This document shows, piece by piece, positions 24,601 to 36,500 of a stretch of DNA of 64,000 bases. Source of the stretch: Gordius sp. MW1 (Eukaryota; Nematomorpha; Gordioida; Gordea; Gordiidae); NCBI GenBank assembly GCA_964036665.1, contig OZ038526.1, positions 7,440,001 to 7,504,000 of the forward strand, read 5' to 3'. The position numbers were made by a program, and so were the translations under genes. Numbering within the stretch: position 1 is the stretch's first letter; each line of letters begins with the position of its first letter. Under the pieces are notes generated by a model. That model made no database searches, was not told the origin of the DNA, and worked only from the letters and a program-made list of their open reading frames with translations.

Positions 24601-25200
24601 CACGATTTTGCAAAACAAAAATATATAAGCCTAAGCTTTATGTAAATATATATCGTGAGGCTAATTACACTGGTCAACAAATAATGGACAAACTGTTTGC
24701 AGATTCTGATAGAGTTTTCACTGTGAACAAAAATATGTTTTTAGTTTTTTCCCTATACGTCAAGTTTTTTAGATATTCGCTGTCAAAGTTGCCAAAAACG
24801 CGATTTTAGCGTTTTTCAAACTTCAATAACTTGCAAATTAGTTGGTAAAAATTTTACTTAAAAGATTTAATTTGTAGATTTATCTGAGAGGAATGTATTC
24901 ACAATTTTTTCTATCCTAGCACTTTTACTTTTTAAATTATATACAAAATTAATTATCCCTATCTTTTACATTGACAAATTACAGACTTGAGGGCGCCCTC
25001 CCTTCTCTTCAACACTAGGAATTTGCGTATTGTTGTTTTGGTAATAGTAGTATTAGAGTAGATAAACAACAACACAAACAACAATACAGCTCGAAATTAT
25101 GTATTTAAATTTAGCAGTTAATTGTTATATTTTCGGATAATTTTCGATTAATAAATATGATACAATCCAAAAAAGTTTACAAAATACAAAAATTATAGAA
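24600..25200. other. AT-rich stretch before the Helitron, nothing recognised
   Basis: It contains only a short open frame (24597-24809) with no recognisable motif. I see no RNA gene or repeat end. Confidence 0.45.
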
Positions 25201-25974
25201 TCTATATATATAAAAATCTAAGTCCCGTTTTTTTGTACGCTAATAACTTTTAGAGTTCTCAACCGATTGCCACCAAATTTGGCCAGATTATTGCCTTAGC
25301 ATTGTAGATGGTTTATAGATACTTTTTATCAACCTGCGATAGCGGGAACCTTGTTTTTCGGTAATCTATACCGCCATCTAGCGGATTATTTATACTACGT
25401 TTTTTGTACTTATTTATCTTATGGTGCTACTTTTTGCCTTAAACTTTTTTCCACAATTGCTTTGTCATCTGTGTCTCAATTTTTTACTCAACTACGCCCG
25501 TTTTTTTTACAATATATAAAGCTGTAACAAATAAATATTCTCGATACCGTAAAACATCACCATTTTCTTAAATAAATATAACGCGCGCTTTTAGAAAAAT
25601 TCCCACGTTTCGTGCTTTTTTGTTATTTTTATGAAGTTCGGTTATTAATATTAAAAGTACAAAAAGATTATAACGGTAAGTTGATAAATGCAGAAAATGT
25701 TTAACCAACAAACTTGAAATGCAGTTATATGAGCTATTATTCATACAAAATAATGCTTCGAGAGCACGAAGAACATATTTAAAATGCCGCCAAATATTCC
25801 ATCAATGCAATATGTTAGCCAAAATTGAATCGGAACGTCTGCTCTACATTAGTTAGAGATTACGGGCAGTGATGGGTATCCTTTATAAAAAAGAAGATCA
25901 ACAGAGGATGGTGGTAGCTGGCAACCATTCAATGCGGAACGCAATAGTCTAGGTAGATAACTCTTGGGTTTAGG

Positions 25975-26106
25975 CCCCCCCCCCTTAAATGACAAAAAAC
26001 AATTTAAATACAAAACCCTTAAAAATTTATATTTTGTCTCCCCCCTAATTGAACTTAAAACGCCCCCCCCCCACCCCCCCCCCCCCCCCCTAATCCAAAA
26101 CCTGGA
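25975..26106. repeat. GGCGTAGCC-family insertion inside Helitron unit 1
   Basis: C homopolymers surround TTAAATGACAAAAAAC and AATTGAACTTAAAACG and end TAATCCAAAACCTGG, matching the copy at 9024-9178. The same insertion sits at 28408-28536 in unit 2, so it was present before the duplication. Confidence 0.6.
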
Positions 26107-27318
26107 TTGTCGTTTGCTACAAAAAGTATTATAAGATTTATGCTTAAAAACTCGGCTTTGAATCAACTGGGTATGCCTGCATTATGTCGATATGCTGCTG
26201 CTCCAATGTATATAGACTTACATCCTAAACAAAAATACAACCAAGATGATCTTTTGTCTTTCATGCGATCTAATGTTCCAAAGATAGCGACGCAACAAAA
26301 AGCCATTTACAATAAGATTTTGCTTGCTGTTAATAAAGATTAAGGAGAAGTTTTCTTCTTAGATGCTTGAGGAGGAACTGGTAAAGTTTTCCTACTGACA
26401 GCTCTGGCAACTATTCGTTCCCAAACAAATATGGCCGTGGCTCTAGCGTCTTCCGGAAGGGCTGTCACATAATTACCCGGTAGAAAAACTGCTCATTCAG
26501 CATAAAAATTGCCTTTAAACGCTTATTACTGTGAAACTCTAATGTGCAACATTTCCAGAACAAATGGAATGCGTAGAGTATTTCAGAAGTGCAAGCTTAT
26601 CGTTTGGGATGAATGCACAATGGATTATGAAAAATTGTTCTAAGCTCTAATCGGTAATCGCAAGATTTACAAAAAACCCTCAAACCTGTTGGTAACGCAA
26701 GGTTATTGCTTGCAGGAGATTTCAGGCAAACTTTACCGGTTCTCTTACGATCCACCCCTGCGGACGAAATTAATGCCTGCCTAAATTATTCTATTTTGTT
26801 GCCTTATGTCAAAACATTAAATATAACTACTAATATGAGTGTAGTATTTCAAAATCATCCTGTATGTGAGATATTCTTCCATTAATTGCTAGAAATTGGG
26901 AAGGGAACCGTGCACGTTGATATATGCTCAGGACGGATATCTTTTCTTACCAACATTTGCAATTTTGTTCCATCTAAACTGCTTGGTTGATAAAATGTTT
27001 CCAAATATTAACGCCCATTATCATGAGCGATTTTGGCTCCGCCAACTGGCTATTCTGGCCCCCAAGAATAATGACGTCAACGAGCTTAACAATCTCATTC
27101 TGTCTAATATCCAAGGCAATCCAATTACTTACAAAGCGGTTGACACTGCTTTTGTTATTGATGACGCAAATTATCCAATCGAATCTTTCAATTCAAAGGA
27201 TCTGGCAGGGATTCCACCTCACATTTTGCATTTAAAAATTGGCATACCAAGTATCGCGATGTGTAATTTCAGTCAGCCAAAACTTTGCAATGGTTTACGT
27301 CTCGCTGTTAAATGCTGA
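26107..27318 (+). pseudogene. Helitron PIF1-like helicase remnant, unit 1
   Basis: Two open pieces (26107-26343 and 26896-27318) flank a region where the Walker A (GGTGK) and the WDECTM Walker B can still be read, in frames separated by stops. The second piece reads LAILAPKNNDVNELNNLIL, NYPIESFNSKDLAGIPPHIL and QPKLCNGLRLAVK, standard for the C-terminal half of Helitron helicases. Several stops (for example after NKD and FLDA) are shared with unit 2, so inactivation came before the duplication. No N-terminal Rep domain is seen. Confidence 0.85.
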
Positions 27319-28536
27319 TGTGCAACGTTGAAGAAGCCACGATTTTGACTGGACACGTGCATTTTTAAATTTTATAACTCCAAAACATGTGAAGCTGTAT
27401 ATATCTTCATTTTAGCCTATCTACTAATAGCAATATGTTTCTTCCCCACCAACCATATCAATCTCCCAGTTTTATCCTTATTCAATAAATTAAGCATAGC
27501 TTTCTTTCGGCCGTCCGAAGACAGGCCCGAATCTGGCCCGACGGGTCGGGCATATCTTAACATCACTCAGGTAAACTGAAACCCGTATATGTACAATCAA
27601 AATTAATATACCCATGGGCTTAGCCATTGCAATCTATATATATAAAAATCTAAGTCCCGTTTTTTTGTACGCTAATAACTTTTAGAGTTCTCAACCGATT
27701 GCCACCAAATTTGGCCAGATTATTGCCTTAGCATTGTAGATGGTTTATAGATACTTTTTATCAACCTGCGACAGCGGGAACCATGTTTTTTGGTAGTCTA
27801 TACCGCCATCTAGCGGATTATTTATATTACGTTTTTTGTACTTATTTATCTTATGGTGCTACTTTTTGCCTTAAACTTTTTTCCACAATTGCTTTGTCAT
27901 CTGTGTCTCAATTTTTTACTCAACTACGCCCGTTTTTTTTACAATATATAAAGCTGTAACAAATAAATATTCTCGATACCGTAAAACATCACCATTTTCT
28001 TAAATAAATATAACGCGCGCTTTCAGAAAAATTCCCACGTTTCGTGCTTTTTTGTTATTTTTATGAAGTTCGGTTATTAATATTAAAAGTACAAAAAGAT
28101 TATAACGGTAAGTTGATAAATGCAGACAATGTTTAACCAACAAACTTGAAATGCAGTTATATGAGCTATTATTCATACAAAATAATGCTTCGAGAGCACG
28201 AAGAACATATTTAAAATGCCGCCAAATATTCCATCAATGCAATATGTTAGCCAAAATTGAATCGGAACGTCTGCTCTACATTAGTTAGAGATTACGGGCA
28301 GTGATGGGTATCCTTTATAAAAAAGAAGATCAACAGAGGATGGTGGTAGCTGGCAACCATTCAATGCGGAACGCAATAGTCTAGGTAGATAACTCTTGGG
28401 TTTAGGCCCCCCCCCTTAAATGACAAAAAACAATTTAAATACAAAACCCTTAAAAATTTATATTTTGCCTCCCCCCTAATTGAACTTAAAACCCCCCCCC
28501 CCCACCCCCCCCCCCCCCCCTAATCCAAAACCTGGA

Positions 28537-29748
28537 TTGTCGTTTGCTACAAAAAGTATTATAAGATTTATGCTTAAAAACTCGGCTTTGAATCAACTGG
28601 GTATGCCTGCATTATGTCGATATGCTGCTGCTCCAATGTATATAGACTTACATCTTAAACAAAAATACAACCAAGACGATCTTTTGTCTTTCATGCGATC
28701 TAATGTTCCAAAGATAGCGACGCAACAAAAAGCCATTTACAATAAGATTTTGCTTGCTGTTAATAAAGATTAAGGAGAAGTTTTCTTCTTAGATGCTTGA
28801 GGAGGAACTGGTAAAGTTTTCCTACTGACAGCTCTGGCAACTATTCGTTCCCAAATTAATATGGCCGTGGCTCTAGCGTCTTCCGGAAGGGCTGTCACAT
28901 AATTACCCGGTAGAAAAACTGCTCATTCAGCATAAAAATTGCCTTTAAACGCTTATTACTGTGAAACTCTAATGTGCAACATTTCCAGAACAAATGGAAT
29001 GGGTAGAGTATTTCAGAAGTGCAAGCTTATCGTTTGGGATGAATGCACAATGGATTATGAAAAATTGTTCTAAGCTCTAATCGGTAATCGCAAGATTTAC
29101 AAAGAACCCTCAAACCTGTTGGTAACGCAAGGTTATTGCTTGCAGGAGATTGCAGGCAAACTTTACCGGTTCTCTTACGATCCACCCCTGCGGACGAAAT
29201 TAATGCCTGCCTAAATTATTCTATTTTGTTGCCTTATGTCAAAACATTAAATCTAACTACTAATATGAGTGTAGTATTTCAAAATCATCCTGTATGTGAG
29301 ATATTCTCCCATTAATTGCTAGAAATTGGGAAGGGAACCGTGCACGTTGATATATGCTCAGGACGGATATCTTTTCCTACCAACATTTGCAATTTTGTTC
29401 CATCTAAACTGCTTGGTTGATAAAATGTTTCCAAATATTAACGCCCATTATCATGAGCGATTTTGGCTCCGCCAACTGGCTATTCTCGCCCTCAAGAATA
29501 ATGACGTCAACGAGCTTAACAATCTCATTCTGTTTAACATCCAAGGCAATCCAATTACTTACAAAGCGGTTGACACTGCTTTTGTTATTGATGACGCAAA
29601 TTATCCAATCGAATCTTTCAATTCAAAGGATCTGGCAGGGATTCCACCTCACATTTTGCATTTAAAAATTGGCATACCAAGTATCGCGATGTGTAATTTC
29701 AGTCAGCCAAAACTTTTCAATGGTTTACGTCTCGCTGTTAAATGCTGA
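28537..29748 (+). pseudogene. Helitron PIF1-like helicase remnant, unit 2
   Basis: Near-identical to the remnant at 26107-27318, with the same interrupting stops and only scattered substitutions (for example APKNND to ALKNND and KLCNG to KLFNG). Read-through of the long C tract upstream merges it with a spurious poly-Pro start in the open frame, which should be ignored. Confidence 0.85.
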
Positions 29749-30896
29749 TGTGCAACGTTGAAGAAGCCACGATTTTGACTGGACACGTGCATTTTTAAAT
29801 TTTATAACTCCAAAACATGTGAAGCTGTATATATCTTCATTTTAGCCTATCTACTAATAGCAATATGTTTCTTCCCCACCAACCATATCAATCTCCCAGT
29901 TTTATCCTTATTCAATAAATTAAGCATAGCTTTCTTTCGGCCGTCCGAAGACAGGCCCGAACCTGGCCCGACGGGTCGGGCATATCTTAACATCACTTAG
30001 GTAAACTGAAACCCGTATATGTACAATCAAAATTAATATACCCATGGGCTTAGCCATTGCAATGGTTTATAAATTTTTGTTAACTATGCATATTATCGTT
30101 AACATCGCACTTTTCAACATGTAAAATTAAAAAATACCTTATAAGTATTTTAAACTATTATATATCTATTTAATTATGAATAAGTATGCCTTTCCCTATA
30201 TTTTTTACATCATAAACGATTGACCCAAAATTTTTCATAATTGTTTTATTAATTCATACTAATTATTTAGCTAAATAAAGACTAAGCCAAAGCAACGCTT
30301 GGCCGGGCACAGCGAGTACATTATACTAAAAGTCATATAATGCCAGAACTGCTGCTTCAATCTTGTTTTGATGTCCGCCCGGGCCCGCTAGAAAATCTAA
30401 TTATACGACAGTGGCCGACTGGGCCCAGCTCGTATGCTCAACGAGCTAGACTTCTCTCATCTCTCCTTTGTTATATAATCAATCAAAATTATAACAGAAA
30501 ATTGAAAAATTCTCCCACCCCCTTGTGAAAATCATAGCTATGCGCTTGTTTCTTTGAAATTTATAATTTTTACTTATACTTTTACTAGTTATTATTTTAA
30601 TTCAATACATTTTCTAATTTTGTAATGAAAAATAAATGGGTTAACAATTATGTAATTTGAGGTATGTCGTTTATCTTTGGTCATTTTGAGTTATAGCATG
30701 ATAAAACTAATAAAATTACATGGATGTATGGTAAAAATTATGATGAGGAATTGGGTTGATTACACAATAGTATTTTTTAAGTTGGGGTTAATTTTAGAGC
30801 GATACAACGTCTTTGTCCTAGGAGATAAATTAATATGGAAATTAAGAGCATCAAATCTTAGATAATTGGCTAAAAGAGGATGTTATATAACTTAAA

Positions 30897-32139
30897 TGTT
30901 CGGAATGGGTCACTCACTTAGTTCCGGCCAAGACAAGTTATGGTTTTTTTAAAGTTTGTGCTAGTTATAATGTGACCGAAGAATGGGTGATTGAGGTAAG
31001 TATCCGTTGTCCAGATTAGGGAAGGTTTTAGCTAATTTAACCGGAGGTGAATAATTTACGAAATAATATTTATTACGCCTGTAAGCAACTTCGCGTTGAT
31101 AAGAGATCTGGTAGACTGTTAATTATTAACACTAATAAAAGTTACTTGTTAGTAACCGTATCCACACTTCTCTGGAGGGAGGTGGCATATATATAGTAAC
31201 ATCGTTATTTTATATTTTGATATAGACGATAGTATAATCACTCAGTCCACTCAAGACTTGGTTTAGGTCTGGAGGAGGTGTTAAATTTTAGTGTCTGTAT
31301 AATTTTGGCACTAATTCCGTTATTTATTGAGATTATGCGATTGTCAAAGGTTTTGTTCAGACTCATTAAAAAAAAGACCTATTAAAAATATTGATAGATT
31401 AATGGAACTAGCAGGTTTTTCTTTGATTTAATAAGTCATTACAATAGATTAATTGAAAAAGGATATAATTTTGGTCATTTATATAAACTAACTAATGATC
31501 ATATTTTTTTGAATGGGATGGATGATATATAGATTAATGATTTATTTATTTTTCAATCGTGCGATTAAATAATGCAAGTCTTAAATGCTTGATGAAGAGC
31601 ATATTTTAAAAGTTGATGCATATGCATATAATAGGGGTATTGATGGAGCATTAAGTTAGGATGGAATAGAGCATCCCGTTGAGGAATAGAGCATCCCGTT
31701 GATTATTTTTCACCTAAACTATTTAGTAATAAAAAAAGCCTCTTGCCATAGTTTATGAGTTAAAACGATGTGGTAGATGGCAAAGTGTTTAAGTTAATTA
31801 CTGACCATTAGTCAATGGGTAACTTTATCGATATCACAGAGTTTTTTTGTCATCCCGTCTCCTAATATGGTTAATAGTGCTTGCTAATTTTTTATTGACA
31901 TGAAACTATCATGAAGGTAAACGTAATCATATGATGTTTTGTCTCGTGTGAATTTAGTAATATAACTTGATGATATGATGTAGGCATAGAGGATAATATT
32001 AAATCAACCATCCAACTAATCATTACAGGTGTTCGTTCCTTTAGAGTTTGAACATGTACTCAAGGAAGGTATCTGGCATAATCCCGAAAACGCAGAAATT
32101 AAAAACTACGATAATGCTATTGCTACAATTTTAAAATAA
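30897..32139 (+). CDS. Candidate last exons of an unrecognised gene, possibly BRCT-like
   Basis: Two open pieces join in phase 0. The first, about 30897-30995, reads WVTHLVPAKTSYGFF, then ASYNVTEEWVIE, and stops at a good donor (GAG/GTAAGT). The second, 32029-32139, follows an acceptor (CATTACAG), reads FEHVLKEGIWHNPENAEIKN, and ends in TAA at 32137-32139. The THLV...EEW pattern resembles the end of a BRCT domain, and a further piece at about 30800-30855 (ERYNVFVLGDKL) could be its start, but that lies in another frame with stops between. I cannot name the gene. It may be a decayed copy, and the intron holds an old retroelement fragment. Confidence 0.3.
31370..31830 (+). mobile_element. Old Ty3/gypsy-like pol fragment (RNase H region)
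   Basis: Short translated patches resemble the RNase H-like part of gypsy pol. It is broken many times (more than five breaks), lacks LTRs and is much eroded, so it is a fossil of some age. A 20-bp direct duplication around 31662-31700 lies inside it. Confidence 0.4.
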
Positions 32140-32664
32140 AATGTTTTTTTAAAACTATATCATCTCTAATTTTTAGAAGAATAGTAATTCTGTAAATTTA
32201 ATTTTACTAAGATTTATACTGAAAACTGAAACTCTTTGGAGATTTCATTATCTAATAAAACCTTAATCTCCAACAAAATTTTTACTTACTATTGCAATGT
32301 TTATTACATTATTTATTGTGTTTATCTCCCATTTTCCTTGCTTTCAATAAATAACAACATTTAAAGCCGATAATTACTACGTATTGTTATTCAATCCACT
32401 ATTTTGTAGTTTTATGATTATGTTTTAAGGTATAAAATAAAAAGAGCAATAAATGAATAACAAAAAACAAGAAGTATATATTGGCAGTTAATGCAAACTT
32501 AGGTTAGGCTTCTTTTAAACTTGTACACAATATATCTGACGGTAAAACTTTCAAAATAATTATTTGGTCCACACTGTTTTCCGAAACTAAGGGGAAATTA
32601 TTTAAAAAATTTAGTAAAAATTTGAAAATGGTTCCCATATATATACCATCGTACCATCCCAGTT

Positions 32665-32740
32665 CCCGGTCTACGTAAAAAAGATGGTTAATTCATTGGA
32701 GTTTTCCCCTGGGTTCAAATCCCATCTTAGTCGCCATATA
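32665..32740 (+). repeat. tRNA-like fragment with perfect B box
   Basis: GGTTCAAATCC (32712-32722) sits in a TGGG/CCCA stem and is followed by TAGTCGCCA, as in a tRNA 3' half. I cannot pair the 5' acceptor strand. It is more likely a tRNA pseudogene or SINE head than a working tRNA. Confidence 0.35.
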
Positions 32741-32866
32741 TGAAGTGGCAAGGATAGGATCAAACTAAGAGACGCGTTTATTTAATAATAAGGGCTTTAT
32801 ATTGATAACTGCGAGTAATATATACAAACGAAAAATTCATATATTAAAGTAAATGGTACAGTAGAA

Positions 32867-33147
32867 TCAGGCGCGTAGCCAGGATTTTCTCAAGGGGGAG
32901 AAAAAATTCCAAAAATTTTTTCGTCACTTTGATTACTAATGTAACAAAAATAAACTTTGCGCACAATATATGCAAACTTCAAGGTGCTATATAACCAGCT
33001 TTGGAAAAATCTCTTCTCTTCATTAATCAAAACATTTACTATCGCTTTTATACCTTAAAAAAGGACATGGATCTTCAAATAAAACATCATATTTTGGTCA
33101 AGGGGGTAGAAAAGTCCCGCTTTCCTCCCCCTTGGCTACGCGCCTGA
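32867..33147. mobile_element. GGCGTAGCC foldback element with target duplication
   Basis: It starts TCAGGCGCGTAGCCAGGATT and ends CCTTGGCTACGCGCCTGA. GTAGAA flanks it on both sides (32861-32866 and 33148-33153). This is the best-preserved copy of the family in the window and fixes its ends. Confidence 0.8.
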
Positions 33148-33543
33148 GTAGAATCTTTGAGTTAATTTTTTCCTAAAATGAAACGGTGTTTAAAGAGTTA
33201 ATTGGGCATTACCTTAAATGATTATTCAAATTGACCTCTTTACTTTGCTATATAAAACTATACTGGTGCAAAGCACTTTAATCATAACCCTTGTTTATTA
33301 AAATATTAATTAATATTTACAGGGACGACCACATCAACAAATTAATAATAGTAATACATATATAAACAATATCAAAACAATCATGTGACTGATTAACGTA
33401 AACAGTCTCATATTCAGCATATATTATATATACCCTTGAACCTTATTAGATAATTAATTCTACGTGATTCTCAGTTGTTTCGATTTTTGGGGTCCAAATG
33501 TTTTCCTAGTGGTACTTTAAAATATTTGAGCACATTTTGTAAA

Positions 33544-36500
33544 ATGGTAGAAGCTAAAACCAATGCTTGGACCGGATCATCCGATAAGACTAGAGGCTTT
33601 AAGGATAAACAAAAGCCTACTTATATTAGGGAAAGCAATATAATAGCTGCCAAAGGTACATTTGCTATTACTTTATTCTATATTTGCATAGCAATCGCTG
33701 ATTCAATCAGGACAAGCTTAGGCCCACGCGGGATGGATAAGATGGTTAGATTTTTCTAAAACTTCTCTAAATGTTATTTTAAGATAAAATCTAAAAATGG
33801 CGATGTCACTATTACTAATGATGGTGCCACAATTCTTAAACAAATGCAAGTAATTCATCCAGCAGCAAAGATGGTGATTTTCTAATGAGAATTTATATAT
33901 TAAAGTATATATAGTTAGTTGAGCTTGCAAAAGCTCAAGACATAGAAGCAGGGGATGGCACTACTACAGTCGTTATAATTGCTGGAAGCTTATTAAATGC
34001 TTGCTCTAAGCTTTTAGATAAAGGCATACACCCGACTATCATTAGTGAGGCATTCCGAAAAGCTTCTGTGAAAGGAATTGAGGTTTTGACTGGAATGGCA
34101 TTACCTATTGAGTTGTCTGATAAACAAACATTGATTAAATGTGCCTCAACTGCCTTGAATTCAAAGGTACTAATATCTTTTTATGAATAAAATATTTTTT
34201 TAGATGGTATCTCAGTACTCTAGCTACCTAGCACCATTGGCTGTGGAGGCGATATACAAGGTTATTAATCCTCAAACAGCTACTAATGTGGATCTTAAAG
34301 ATATCAAAATTATTACCAAATTAGGGTAATTTTTTGTTAAAGTCTGCTTAAATTTCTCATAGTGGCACTATTGAAGACACTGAATTGATAGAAGGTGTTG
34401 TCTTTACACAAAGATTTGCTGGAATAGGTGGAGGACCAACAAAAATTGAAAAAGCTAAGATAGCATTGATTCAGTTTTGTGTGTCACCCCCTAAAACTGA
34501 TGTAATATAAATTGCTTATTTTATATCATCTATTATATTTTGATATAGATGGAAAGCAATATTATAGTGTCAGACTATAATCAAATGGATAGAGTTCTTA
34601 AGGAAGAGAGGACCTATATATTGAATATTGCAAAACAAATTAAAAAAGCTGGATGCAATGTGTTACTTATACAAAAATCAATTTTGAGGTATTTTAATTC
34701 TTGTTTTACCTTATAGCTTTAAATAGGGATGCAATTAGTGATTTAGCTTTGCATTACTTTGCAAAAATGAAAATTTTGGTTCTTAGAGATATTGAAAGAG
34801 ATGATGTTGAATTTGTGTCTAAGGTAAATTAATCTATTTTTAACAAAAGACATTAAGCTCTTATTGATTATATTGCTGAATTGTTTGTAGTTTATATATT
34901 TTAAAATAATTGTATAATCATTATCTCAATTAAATCCTTCAGAGTTTGGGGTGTAAACCAATTGCCAGCTTGGACCATTTCCTCCCAGAGATGTTGGGGC
35001 ATGCAGATTTGGTTGAAGAAATTAATACTGATGATACAACCAAATTGGTTAAAGTAAATAAATTTGTAAATGCTAAAATAAATTCCCTCTTCTCAGATAA
35101 CTGGTGTGGCTCACCCTGGACAAACTGTAACCATCCTAGTGCGTGGTTCCAACAAGCTTATGTTGGCTGAAGCTGAACGCTCTCTCCATGATTCTCTATG
35201 CGTTTTAAGATGCCTAGTTAAGAACAAGTAAATTTGTTTTAAAGAATTAAATTTTATTTTGATCCTGTATCAAGATTATATGACTATGTTTATACCTATG
35301 ATAAGCTTGAAAATGCTTTAAGGCCCAAAAGTTTTTTACAAGGTAGGTGATAGGATGGACCTTTTTACAACATTATACATTCTTCAAGTCGTTTTTTTTG
35401 GCATTTGTCATGTGTTTGTGGCACATCTTCAAAACATATTAAATAAAGTTTGGCAAGGTTAATTTAATTAATATAAATCTTTACATTGGAACTGAAATTC
35501 GAAATCTATTTATTTCTAAGCCTTGTGTAAGATCAGGAGACTTTGACACACGGTAAGAACCACAATGATTTATAACGACTTGACCAAAATCCTAATTTTC
35601 ATCTAGGATCCGGCCCAAAAAAATACCTTCCATGATAAATTTACCCTTTTAAATTAATATGTAGCGATCCCTCCCGTTTGGGCTTGAGCATATAGACGGG
35701 CGCGCACTTATTTCATAACCTAAATTTTATCACGAACGCCCGCAGGGCTTTGATAGTGGGCGGCGGCTCGCCCGAAATCGAGATGTCGTTGCGGTTGAAC
35801 GAGTACTCGCATTCGCTGGTGGGGGCGGACACGTATTGCTTTCGCGCCTTCGCGGACGCCTTGGAAGTGATACCCATCACGCTGGCGGAAAATGCGGGCT
35901 TGAATCCCATCGGGACCGTCACCGAGCTCAGGAATCGGCACGCGAATGGAGAAAAAAACGCCGGTATCAACGTGCGAAAGGTATAATCAGACTACACATA
36001 GATTTTATAAAAATTCAAGTGTTGTAAACAGAACGGGAGTTTGCTTAGTCGACCTTTGGCTCAACCTAAACTAACGATCGACTCTGGCCTGTTCTTTAAA
36101 CTACGACTAAACCTAGAGGTCGACTAATAAAGACCGACCAAGTATTTTTGTTTACTTTGCGTAGCATGGCCTGTTACCATAGACTGGCGAACAGCTCATA
36201 TTATTGAGTAAGGGTGTAGGCCCCTAGGTCTCAGGCATGTGTTAACTAAAAGCCTTTATTGCTTTCATTAGTATTGCACAAGTGTGCATATTGATTCACT
36301 TACTCAAAATGCCGGCAAGAGTTACTTTGATGGAAAAATCAGCTGTTGTTGATCAGTTTATTCTCATAATTGCGTCATGCAATGTTTTCCCTTTCGCTGC
36401 AATATCGCTAGTTGAAGTTGTTTTATAAGCGGTCGCATCGTCGAATATTGAAGCTACGGGTAGGGGCTAGGCGCTTTATGAAGTAATGATTTGTGAATCC

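Larger units (their letters stand above)
25201..30316 (+). mobile_element. Helitron with tandem duplication of a 2.43-kb segment
   Basis: The left end begins TCTATATATATAAAAATC directly after an A (25200). The right end has the hairpin GCCAAAGCAACGCTTGGC followed by CCGGGCACAGCGAG and then T (30317), the same terminus as the Helitron at 17079 but with CGAG for CTAG. Unit 1 is 25201-27632; unit 2 is 27633-30060 plus the shared 3' part to 30316. The two units are nearly identical. Each holds a broken PIF1-type helicase and a nested C-rich insertion. No Rep/HUH nuclease is visible, so neither unit is autonomous. Confidence 0.85.

Noticed and set aside
24597-24809. 70-codon frame as a gene
   Set aside because: It is AT-rich, lacks motifs and splice context, and lies between transposon copies.
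25849-26166. 105-codon minus-strand frame rich in Gly
   Set aside because: The Gly run is the complement of the poly(C) insertion in the Helitron.
35713-35970. Overlapping 63-85 codon frames on both strands
   Set aside because: They are shadows of GC-rich CCT4 exon 11, where few stops occur in any frame.
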